The notes under the pieces are model-generated. The model saw only the letters and a list, made by a program, of their open reading frames with translations. It did not search any database and had not been told where the DNA came from. This document shows, piece by piece, positions 27,609 to 36,800 of a stretch of DNA of 55,857 nt (within the stretch, counting starts at the first letter, position 1; the number at the start of each line of letters is the position of its first letter). The DNA is taken from positions 1-55,857 of the forward strand of contig DATDRS010000214.1 of NCBI GenBank assembly GCA_035291605.1. The letters are read 5' to 3'. Both the position numbers and the translations under genes were made by a program. Source of the DNA: DATDRS01 sp035291605. Its GTDB lineage: Bacteria > Chloroflexota > Anaerolineae > Anaerolineales > UBA6663.

Positions 27609-27636
27609 ATTATCCTCCTTTGCGCCAAAGTTGCAA
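27609..27636 (-). promoter_or_regulatory. Promoter of the sensory operon
   Basis: TTGCAA (-35), a 16-bp spacer and GATAAT (-10) on the minus strand, about 45 bp before the first receiver gene. The spacer carries a small palindrome. Based on consensus matching only. Confidence 0.45.
27618..27630. promoter_or_regulatory. Candidate operator in promoter spacer
   Basis: CTTTG-NNN-CAAAG, a 13-bp palindrome exactly between the -35 and -10 boxes. A protein bound here would block polymerase; the binding factor is unknown. Confidence 0.35.
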
Positions 27637-27717
27637 TATGTAAATGGTTCCAAATTGTTTGCCAGGCCAACCGTTTTCGTTGGAAAATGGTAGGAAATGG
27701 CAGGCGAAGAACAAGCG

Positions 27718-27746
27718 AAACGCCCAACCTGAAGGCCGGGCGTTTT
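27718..27746 (-). terminator. Terminator-like hairpin after the redoxin gene
   Basis: 8-bp arms AAACGCCC and GGGCGTTT around a 12-nt loop, with a short T stretch on both strands, lying about 45 bp past the redoxin stop. It separates the redoxin operon from the sensory operon. Confidence 0.6.
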
Positions 27747-27789
27747 ATGGGATGCAGGACGAGCCTGGTGAACAGCGTGGCGTCGCGCC

Positions 27790-28404
27790 TCAAGGCGCTG
27801 GCTCGGCGAGCAGGGTCTGGATGACCGCTTCGATTTCGATGTAACGTCCCTCGCCGATATGTTGATAGCGGATGTTCCCACGCTTGTCAATGAGAAACAG
27901 GGTCGGCCAGTAGCGCACGCGGTAGGCGTCCCACGTTCGTCCGTCGTTGTCCTGCGCTACCGGATAGGGGACGTCCAGGCGCTGGAGGGCGTCTTTCAAA
28001 TTGCTCAGATCCGCTTCGTAGTGGAACTCTGGAAAGTGGTTGCCGATCACGACCAGCCCCTGCGGCCCGTAAGTTTTGTGCCATTCCCTCACCGAGGGAA
28101 TCACATGCTGGCAGTTGATTCACCCAAAGGTCCAAAAATCAATCAGCACGACTTTGCCCTGCAGATCGGTCAGGCGCAGGGGTTTGTCAGTGTTCAACCA
28201 GACCTCGTTGGTCAGTTCAGGCGCAGGGCCGTGGTTCTTCAATGTCACCTCCGCTAAAGGCTTGGGGGTAGTCGGCTGGGGCGAGGGGGACTGAGCAGAA
28301 GTTGGTTCCCCCGAGGTCGCCAGCCTGACCGGTCCCACCCCTGGCGCCGTGGCACAGGCTGCCGCCAGCAGCATCAACGCCCAGAGATACAGGCTCTTCT
28401 TCAT
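27790..28404 (-). CDS. Lipoprotein redoxin, probable selenoprotein (in-frame UGA, UxxC)
   Basis: A thioredoxin-fold protein of the TlpA/redoxin group. One frame of 205 codons is interrupted only by UGA at codon 95. The N-terminus MKKSLYLWALMLLAAAC is a lipoprotein signal with lipobox Cys17, so it should be anchored outside the membrane. The active site reads VVLIDFWTFG-U95-INC98-QHVIP. Family members have Cys at the U position (WTxxCxNC), so UGA replaces exactly the nucleophilic cysteine. After it come EWHKTYG, the cis-Pro region YWPTLFLIDKRG and IGEGRY, all typical and undamaged. A hairpin fitting bacterial SECIS rules follows the UGA. The start overlaps the kinase stop by 4 nt. The alternative, a nonsense-mutated gene, is less likely given the intact sequence on both sides. 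No Sec machinery is in the window. Confidence 0.85.
28077..28122 (-). promoter_or_regulatory. SECIS-like element with UGA codon
   Basis: UGA occupies 28122-28120. Fourteen nt later a lower stem TGTG/CACA forms, with a 2-nt GG bulge on the 3' side, then a perfect 8-bp stem ATTCCCTC/GAGGGAAT closed by the loop GGT. The loop begins 26 nt after the UGA and starts with G, matching the published bacterial SECIS pattern (loop about 16-37 nt downstream, G in the first two loop positions). Confidence 0.75.
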
Positions 28405-29666
28405 CCCGTTGCCTCCTTGCCGATCTTAGGCAGCGTAAAGCGCATCGTCGTCCCACGGTCGGGCGTGCTCTCGGCCCACAGGCGCCCGCCGTGCGCCTCG
28501 ATGAGACCCTTGGCAATCGCCAGACCGAGGCCAGCCCCGCCTCCCGCCGAGCCATTCTGTGCCTGGCTTCGCGCCCGCGCTGCATCGCCGCGATAGAACC
28601 GGTCGAACACGCGCGGCAAATCCTCAGGCGCGATACCTTCCCCTGTATCGCTCACCACGACGATGACGCTGTGATTCTGGACAGCCGCCCGCAGTCGAAT
28701 CTCTCCGCCGGACGGCGTGTGCCGGATCGCATTCTCGATCAGGTTTTGCAGCACCCGGCTGATTTTCTCTGGCGCCATCCACACCGGATCCACGTCGGCG
28801 GCGACCGAGCCGCTCAGGGCGATGCCTTTTGCCTGCGCGCGCGGCGTGAAGCCCTCCAACGTGTCGGAGATCAAGTCCGCGAGGGAGCTGGCCTCGCACC
28901 GCAGGATCAGATTGCCGGCGTCGAGCTGCGCCAACTCAAAGAGATCGTCAATCAGTCCACTCGTGCGCCTGATCTCGGCCTGGCTTTGCCGCACGTAGCG
29001 CGCGACCGTCTCCGGGTCGGCGACCACGCCATCGGCCAGCGCGTCGAGCATGGCGCGCAGGGAGGCGAGCGGGGTGCGCAAGTCATGCGAGGCCCACGCG
29101 ACCAGGTCGCGCCGCGCGGCGTCGAGCTTCCTGGCCTCCGCGTTGGCCTGCTCGAGGCGCGCCGCCATGGCGTTGAACGCCTGGGCGAGTTGGGCCACTT
29201 CGTCCTGCCCGGCCGCCTGAACGCGCGCGCCGAAATCGCCCTCGCTCAGCCGGTCGGCCGCCTGTACGAGTTCCCTCAGGGTCTGCGTGATCGAGGTGGA
29301 GAGAAAGTAGCCGAAGGCAATGGAGATGCCGCCCGCGAAGAGCAGGAGCAGGCCCGCCAGGGTGAGGTCGTGCGCGTTGATGAACATGAGCCGCGCAGTG
29401 ATCCAGACGTTGAGGAGCGTGAGCGCGGCCGCTAGGACATAACCAAGCGTGAGCGTCTGGTTAAGCGTGTGGAGTTGCCGCCACCAGCCAAGCTGGTGCG
29501 AGACGAACCCGATCACCGCCGAAGCCGCGCCGGTGAATCCAAACAGCAGGGCCAGCGGGAGCAGATCGTCCATCGGCGGGCGCATGATGGCGATGACCAG
29601 CGTGATCGTCAACGCCAGCGCCGTGAAGATGCTGAGCAAGTAGAGGCTCAGGCGGGGCCGAAGCAT
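28401..29666 (-). CDS. Membrane sensor histidine kinase
   Basis: A 421-residue kinase with four N-terminal helices (to about 122), a HAMP linker (TQTLRELVQAADRLSEGDFG), a dimerisation domain with H194 in WASHDLRTPLASLRAM, and an ATPase domain with LIENAIRHTPSGG, DTGEGI and GAGLGLAIAKG boxes. The periplasmic loops are short, so it may sense a membrane or intracellular state. It follows the OmpR-type regulator by 27 nt and overlaps the redoxin gene by 4 nt. This is a regulator-kinase-effector operon; control of the redoxin by this pair is an inference from linkage. Confidence 0.95.
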   Translation of the reverse strand: MLRPRLSLYLLSIFTALALTITLVIAIMRPPMDDLLPLALLFGFTGAASAVIGFVSHQLGWWRQLHTLNQTLTLGYVLAAALTLLNVWITARLMFINAHDLTLAGLLLLFAGGISIAFGYFLSTSITQTLRELVQAADRLSEGDFGARVQAAGQDEVAQLAQAFNAMAARLEQANAEARKLDAARRDLVAWASHDLRTPLASLRAMLDALADGVVADPETVARYVRQSQAEIRRTSGLIDDLFELAQLDAGNLILRCEASSLADLISDTLEGFTPRAQAKGIALSGSVAADVDPVWMAPEKISRVLQNLIENAIRHTPSGGEIRLRAAVQNHSVIVVVSDTGEGIAPEDLPRVFDRFYRGDAARARSQAQNGSAGGGAGLGLAIAKGLIEAHGGRLWAESTPDRGTTMRFTLPKIGKEATG

Positions 29667-29693
29667 GAGATGCCTGCCGCGGTCAAGTCGGCC

Positions 29694-30425
29694 TCAACTC
29701 TCAAATTTGTAACCCACGCCCCAGACGGTGAGGATATAACGCGGCTGGGACGGATCACGTTCGATTTTTTCGCGCAGGCGGCGGATGTGGACGGTGACGG
29801 TGGAAGGATCACCGAAGAATTCATAGCCCCATACCCGGTCGAGCAGCTGTGTGCGGGTGAAGACCTGCCGGGGGTGGCGCGCGAAGAACCACAGCAAGTC
29901 AAACTCTTTGGCCGTCAGTGGGACCGTTTGTCCATCCAACGTCACCGTGTGCGAAGTCGGATCAATCCGCAGGCCTTCAAATTCCAGCGCTTGTCCTGCC
30001 ATCGTCGCGGCGTTCTCGTTCGTCCGGCGCAGCACGGCTTTGACGCGCGACACCAGTTCCTGCGGGCTGAAGGGTTTGGCCAGATAGTCGTCCGCGCCTG
30101 AATCGAGGCCTCGTATCCGGTCGCTGGTTTCGCCTTTCGCCGTGAGCATGATGATGGGGACGCGGCTGCGTTCCTCGGCGCCGGGAGGCTTGAGCATCCG
30201 CAGTTGGCGGGTGAGGCTCAATCCGTCCACGCCGGGGAGCATCAGGTCCAGCACGATCAAATCCGGGAGCGCTTCGCCGATGGCGTCGAGCGCCGCGTAG
30301 CCGTCGGCGGCCTCGCGGACGACGAACCCGTCCCGCTCCAGATAGCGCCGGATCACGTCACGGATGGTATCTTCGTCGTCCACGACGAGGATGGATTGAG
30401 GCGCCGAGACAGAGGGCATCAGCAT
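29694..30425 (-). CDS. OmpR/PhoB-family response regulator
   Basis: A 243-residue two-domain regulator. The receiver has ILVVDDED, phospho-acceptor D60 in LIVLDLMLPGVDG, IIMLTAKG and DYLAKPFS. The C-terminal winged helix has LTAKEFDLLWFFARHP and the recognition region PSTVTVHIRRLREKIE, ending VWGVGYKFES. It is the first gene of the regulator-kinase-redoxin operon. Start at M1 or M3 is undecided. It is the cognate partner of the kinase 27 nt downstream and probably controls its own operon. Confidence 0.96.
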   Translation of the reverse strand: MLMPSVSAPQSILVVDDEDTIRDVIRRYLERDGFVVREAADGYAALDAIGEALPDLIVLDLMLPGVDGLSLTRQLRMLKPPGAEERSRVPIIMLTAKGETSDRIRGLDSGADDYLAKPFSPQELVSRVKAVLRRTNENAATMAGQALEFEGLRIDPTSHTVTLDGQTVPLTAKEFDLLWFFARHPRQVFTRTQLLDRVWGYEFFGDPSTVTVHIRRLREKIERDPSQPRYILTVWGVGYKFES

Positions 30426-30503
30426 AGAGTCTACGATAAGAGGCAGTTGTTACGGGGGAATTACGGGGCGGAGAGCTTATCGCCGAGGGCGGAGTAAAAG
30501 CAA

Positions 30504-30547
30504 ATGGCAGGTAGCAAACGGTCTATCGGCCATCTGCTATCTGCCAT
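30504..30547. repeat. Intergenic inverted repeat (13-bp arms)
   Basis: Arms ATGGCAGGTAGCA and TGCTATCTGCCAT, with 12 of 13 positions pairing and an 18-nt loop, between the OmpR-type regulator and tRNA-Gly. Confidence 0.6.
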
Positions 30548-30557
30548 GCGCCGGAGG

Positions 30558-30629
30558 AGCGGGTGATGGGATTCGAACCCACGATATCTTGCTTGGGAAG
30601 CAAGCGTTCTACCACTGAACTACACCCGC
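30558..30629 (-). tRNA. tRNA-Gly (CCC)
   Basis: A 72-nt cloverleaf. The acceptor arms GCGGGTG/CACCCGC pair perfectly, the D arm is GTTC...GAAC, the anticodon stem is CTTGC/GCAAG with loop TTCCCAA (anticodon CCC), and the T arm GTGGG/CCCAT encloses TTCGAAT. The CCA end is not encoded. A good promoter lies upstream. Confidence 0.95.
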
Positions 30630-30660
30630 GTTGCCCTGAGAAAATCCAATCTTTTGAGCA

Positions 30661-30688
30661 AGTATAGCGATAACTTGCTAATTTGCAA
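30661..30688 (-). promoter_or_regulatory. Promoter of tRNA-Gly
   Basis: TTGCAA, a 16-bp spacer and TATACT on the minus strand. The predicted start is about 25 nt before the tRNA 5' end. Confidence 0.6.
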
Positions 30689-30797
30689 GATGGTCATTCC
30701 CCTGCCCCGACTGGGAAAAAGGTCACCGACCGCGCCCGCTCATACACTGTACCTTCTTACCCCCTAGCACACCCAACCGCTCTACGCTATTCTCCCT

Positions 30798-30803
30798 TAT
30801 AAT
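30798..30803 (+). promoter_or_regulatory. -10 box directly before the giant kinase
   Basis: A perfect TATAAT ending 7 nt before the ATG, so transcription would start at or next to the start codon (leaderless mRNA). No good -35 is seen. Confidence 0.5.
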
Positions 30804-30810
30804 AAGGAAC

Positions 30811-33800
30811 ATGCCCTCGGACCCGAAGACGAAAGCCGCTCTTTCACCGGATAACTCGAAGCCGGGCGCCTCTGCCCCCGGTCCCCTCCCCTCCGCCTCC
30901 GACCAGGCCGAGGCGCAAAACATCCCGGCCGCCGCCCCCTCGCAGGATAACGGCCATTCACCCCAGCCCTGGCACCATGCGTTGAGCCGCCAGATTACGA
31001 AGCATTTTGGCGACCTCGAGGCTGTGCCGCAGGAATGGCTGGCTTTTCTGAAAGACGTCAACGACGCCTACCAGCAGGCGGAGGTTGACCGGGAGGCGCT
31101 GGAATCCGAACGACAGGAACGCCAGTTGGCCGAGGCGATGCGCAAGGTTGGCGCGTCCCTCACGGCCACACTTGACTTCAATGCGGTCCTCGACCGCTTG
31201 TTGGAGGAGATGGAGCGCGTCATCCCATATGACAGCGCGAACGTCATGCGGGTGGATGCGGAGCAGGGCCGCGTGCGGATTGCGCGTACGCGCGGGTACG
31301 AGAAGTTCGGGGCGAGGGCCGCGGAAAGCGTCCGTGACCTGGAGTTTGAGATCGCCGCGACGCCCATCCTGAAGCGGTTGATCGAAACGCGCCAACCGGT
31401 CGTCATTCCCGATCCCTGGGCGGACCCCGAATGGATCAGGCGTGAACCGGGGGGGCATGTCCGCTCGTGGGCCGGCGCGCCAATCGTCGTGCAGGGGGAA
31501 GTCATCGCCCTCTTCGCCGCGGATAAAGTCGAGCCGAATTTCTATCGCCCGGAGCACATTAAGTGGCTCAGCCTTTTCGCGGAACAGGCGGCGTTGGCGC
31601 TACAGAATGCCCGGCTGTTTGAGGCCGCGCGCCAGCAGGCTGTCGAACTCGAGGTCGTGCGGCAGGCCAATCTCACGCTGACCTCGCATCTTGAGCTGCC
31701 GGACGTCCTCGACGCCATCCTGCGCAGCACGCTCGAAATTCTGCCGACCGCGCAGGATGCGCATATTTTCCTGTATGACGGCGCGCAGCTGGCTTTTGGC
31801 GCGGCCCTGTGGGCCGATGGGCGCACCGACCTGCCGTATAGCCAGCCTCGTTCCGATGGCCTGACTTACACCGTGGCTCGCAGCGGACAGCCGATGGTGG
31901 TGTCGGATATGCGCCGCCATCCGCTGACCGCTCAGTGGGAGGGCGCCATCATCTCGCTGCCGCTCAAAATCGGGACGCGGGTCGTGGGCGTAATGAATGT
32001 GGCCTTTGACCAGCCCCATCTCTTTCCCGAGTCCGAACTGCGCATTCTGCGCTCGCTCGGCGACCAGGCCGCGATCGCCATCGAAAACGCGCGGCTGTTT
32101 GCGACGATCGAAAAACGCGCCGCCGAGCTGGAAGCCGTGCGCCAGATGAGTTTGAACCTCGCCTCCAGCCTTGAACCGCAGGCCGTGTTAGACACCATCC
32201 TCCAGAATGTGCTGAAACTCGCGCCCGAGGTTCACGACGCCCATATTTATCTCTATCAGGCGCAGACGGGACAACTCAGTTTTGGTGCGGCGTCCTGGGC
32301 GGACGGCCGACGGGGCAACCTCTACGACGAGCCGCGCCCCAATGGTCTGACCTACACCGTGGCGCGCAGCGGGGAAATGCTCGTCATCCCCGAACTGCCG
32401 ACTCACCCCTTGTTCGCCGGCACGCGCCGCGCTCGGCACGGGGCCATCGTCGGCCTCCCGCTCAAGTTTGGTCTGAGCGTGGTCGGCGTGCTCAACGTCG
32501 CTTACTCCAAGCCGCGCCATTTCGATGAAGCCGAGCTCCACGTGCTGACCCTGGTGGCTGATCAGGCAGCCAGCGCCGTGGCCGGGACGCGGCTGTTTGA
32601 AGCTACCCGCCGCCAATTGCAGGAACTCACCGCCCTGCACGCCGCCGCCGTCGCCGGAGCCGAGGCGACCAGCGAGGAGGCGTTAATTGAGCGCGCCACG
32701 GAACTCATAGGCGCCACGCTATACCCGATTAACTTTGGCCTCCTCCTCCTGGACGAGGCCACCGGGAATCTGCGTGTTCACCCGTCTTATCACGACCCGT
32801 CTAACCCCCCTCAACCCCAGATCATCCCGGCCGGGCAGGGGATCGCATGGCAGGCGATCACCACGGGCCAACCCCAACGCGTTGGCAACGTCACGCAGGC
32901 GTCGGCTTATTGGGCGGGGTCATCGCCAACACGCTCGGGGTTGTGTGCGCCTCTCCGGGTGGGGGGGCGCATGATCGGCGTGATTAATGCGGAAAGCGAC
33001 CGGGCCGAGGCTTTTACGGAGGCGGACGAGCGCCTGCTGGTCACCTTTGCCGGGCAATTAGCCACGGCTATTGAAAAGATGCGTCTGTTTGAAGCTGAGC
33101 GCGAGCAGCGCGAGCGGGCCGAAACCTTGCAGGAAGTAGCCGCCACGCTGAACTCAGTCCTGGATCGCGAGCAGCTCCTGCAGATCATCCTGGAACAACT
33201 GGCTCGCGTCGTGAACTATGACAGCGCCGCCGTCATGCTCATCTCGGGCGAGACATTGACCGTGGTGGCCCATCGCGGTTTCCACACCTCCCGCCAAATC
33301 CGCGCGCCCTATCGCCTGGAGAAACTGGAGCACATCCGGCAGGTGCTCGAAACGCGCCGCCCCGTGATCATCCCCGATACCACCGCCGACGCGCGCTGGC
33401 ACGCGCTGGCCGGGGCTGAATACATCCGCTGTTGGCTGGGCGTCCCTCTGGTTGTCAAGGAGCACGTCATCGGCCTGATCAATCTTGACAGGGAAACGCC
33501 GGAGTTCTATGCCGAACGGCACGCCGAACTGGCGGCAGCTTTTGCCAACCAGGCGGCGGTGGCGATTGAGCGCCTGCGTTTGCTTGAGGAAACGCAACGG
33601 CGTGAGCGGGAAATGGTCACGCTGCTGAATGTGGCGCGGGTCGTATCGTCCACTTTGGATCTGAAGGCGCTCACCTCGCAGGTGGCCGTAGCGATCGCTC
33701 AGGCTTTGCAGATGGAACGCTGCGAGATTTCGACCTACGATCCCGAGCGGCGAACGATCACGGTCCGGGCGATTTATGACGCCCGGGGTGCAGACTATGC

Positions 33801-36800
33801 CGCGCAGATCGGCGTGATTTGGCCCCTGAACGATTTCCCGTCTGTCCAGCGGATTATGGAGGACGATGAGGTCCTGATGATGCGGACCGCGGATTCCGAC
33901 GCCGACCCGGCTGAAATGAGCCGGCTCAACCCGCTTGGAGTTGCGGCCGGGTTGGCCTTCACGGTGCGCGCCGGGGGCCGGGCCGTGGGGCTGGTGGAGG
34001 TATTTTCCACGGATGCCTCCCGCGAGTTCACCTCAGCCGACTTACGCCTGGCGCGGGCGCTGGCCGACCAGGTGGGCGTGGCGATTGAGAACGCTCGCCT
34101 GTTCCAGGCCGAGCGCGACCAGCGCGAGCTGGCTGAAGCGTTGCGCGAGGTGGGCGCCGTCCTGAATGCGACCCTTGATTTCGACACCCTCCTCGACTGC
34201 CTGCTGGATCAAGTCAAGCGGGTGGCCCCCTGCGATGCCGCGAACGTGATGGTGGTTAAGAACCAGCAGGTTCGCCTCGCCCGGCTTCATGGTTATGAGC
34301 AGTTTGGCTTGTCGCCGGCGAGCCTGAAAACAGTCAGTTTCGACCTGGCAACGACAGCCAATTTACGACATATGGCTGAGACTGGTCAGCCGCTGATCGT
34401 CGCCGACACCTCATTGGAGCCGGGCTGGATCGGCACGGAAGCCACGCCGCGCCTGCACTCTTGGGCGGGCGCGCCAATCATCCTGCCGGAGGGGGCCGTG
34501 GCCTTCTTCTCGCTGGAAAAGGTTGAACCGAACTTCTATCAGCCTGACCATGCCGAGCGGCTGAGGGCTTTTGCCAGCCAGGCGGCGTTGGCTCTGCAGA
34601 ATGCCCGGCTGTTCGCCGCCCAGCAGCAGCGCGCGGTTGAGTTGGAGGCGGTCCGCCAGACCAGCCTGAGCCTGACCTCCTCGCTGGAGCTTCCCGTCGT
34701 GCTCGAAGCCATTCTGAAAGGCGCATTTCAGTTGACGCGTGACGCACGGGATGCCTACATCTTCCTGTATCACGCCGACGGCGGCGAGCGGCTGACATTT
34801 GGCGCCATGCTCTGGCATGACGACCGCACCCAGCACATCTGGGCCGAGCCACGGCCTGAGGGCATGACTTACACCGTCGCGCGGACGGGCGAGATGATCG
34901 TCGTGCCTGACTCCCGCGGTCATCCCCTGTTTGCTAACTCGCCCGCCGATTGGGGTGAGGCGATGCTCGGCTTGCCGTTGAAGATCGGCCGGCGCGTGGT
35001 GGGCGTGATGAATATCGCTTATCTGCACGTCCGCGAATTCCCGGAGTCTGAACTGCGCGCGCTACGTCTGCTGGCCGACCAGGCCGCTATTGCGATTGAA
35101 AATGCGCGCCTGTTTGAAGAGTCGCAGCGCAAGACGCAGGAACTGACGGGGCTATACAACACGGCGCTGGCTATCGGCAGCGTGCTCGACACCGAAGTGC
35201 TGCTGCAGCGTCTGCACGAGCAGGTCCAACAGCTGCTCAATCCTGACACATTTGCCGTCATCCTCAATCACCCGGCAGCCCACGAGCTGGAAATTGCTCT
35301 GGCGGTCGAGTATGGTCAGCCTCTGCCGCCGGCGCACATTCCCGTGACGCGAGGCGGGTTCAGCAGCTGGGTTCTTACAACCCGGCAACCGCTTCTCGTC
35401 GGCGATGTGCAGGTCAACCCGCTGCCGGTCGAAACCCAGTATCTCACCCGCCCGGCGCGGTCGTGGTTGGGCGTCCCGCTGATTGCGCGCGACCGCGTCC
35501 TGGGGGTCGTGTCCGTCCAGTCCTCCCGCCTCCACGCCTTTGGCGAGGCCGACCGCCGCTTCCTGGAATCCATCGCCAGCCAGTTTGCGATTGCTTTGGA
35601 GAACGCTCAACTCTACGCCGAAACGCAGCGCCGGCTGGTGGAGCAGACCCTGCTGTACGAATGCACCCAGGACCTGCTGTTCACCCAGGATGCGAACGAG
35701 GCCCTGGCGCGCCTGTCCGAGCGTATCGTCCGTCATCTCAATGCGACGGCGATTTTCTACTACGTTTACGATGGCGACAGCCATATGGCCCGCCTGGACT
35801 ATCAATACGCCCGACCGGAAGCGGCTGCGCTGGACGGGCGCGGTCTCCGGGTCCCCCTGGGCGGCGAATGGTCGGTGAGTGATTATGCGCACACAGCCCA
35901 GGCCCTCCAAACCAGATCGCCTCGGGTTTTGCATCCAGGGGACTTCACGCTCTCGCCGGCGGAACGTGAGAATCTCGACCAGCGCAGCGGCCAGACCGTA
36001 TTAATTATTCCTGTTGCGCTCCACGACCGCGCCATTGGTTATTTTGAAGTCTGGGACACGCGGACCGAGCGCAATTACGATCAAGAGGATTTGCGTCTGT
36101 TAATGACGCTCGCGACCCAATCGGCCGCCGCCCTCGAAAATGCGCGGCTGAATGCCGAGGTCCGGACGAAGGCGACCGATCTCGGACGCTTGTACGCCGC
36201 GGCCCAGGATATGAGCGCCAGCCTGGAGCTTAATGTCGTCCTCGAACTGCTGGCCAAGCATCTCACCGAAGCGCTAGACGCCACCAGTGGATATGTCCAG
36301 GAGGTCAATTGGGAGGAAGAGACGCTGACCATCCTGGCGGAGTATTGGAGTGAGGCGGCTTCGGAGACCGAGCGCGTATCCGACCTCGGCCGCGTTTACT
36401 ACCTCAACGATTTTCCAACGATCAGCCAGACACTGACCGGCGGCGACGTGATCAGTTTCAACGTGGATAGCCCCGGCCTCACCGAACCTGAGCGGGCGCA
36501 GCTGGTTGAATATGGTGTGAAGTCGGCCCTCGTTGTGCCCGTTTCATTCCGGGAGCGCGTATTAGGCGAGGTCGAAATTTGGGAGAGCCGCCGGATACGG
36601 AATTTCACGCTGGCCGAGCACCAATTGGCCCAGACGCTCGTCCGGCAAGCCGCCGGCGTCATCGAGAATGCGCAACTGTTCAAGGCGTTGACGGATGAAA
36701 AGCGCCGTCTCGAACTGCTCTACAACCTGAGCCAGAGTCTCGCGACCAGCCTCGACCCGCGCGAGGTCGCCATGAAAGCGATGGATCAGATTTGCGCGGC

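Noticed and set aside
27620..27628. AAAGGAGG on the minus strand as a Shine-Dalgarno for an unseen gene
   Set aside because: No start codon lies at a usable distance, and the site overlaps the promoter spacer and -10 region of the receiver gene.
28120..28404. Reading the redoxin as two small genes or as a plain nonsense-mutated pseudogene
   Set aside because: UGA replaces exactly the active-site Cys, both halves are intact and in frame, and a hairpin of SECIS type follows at the right distance.
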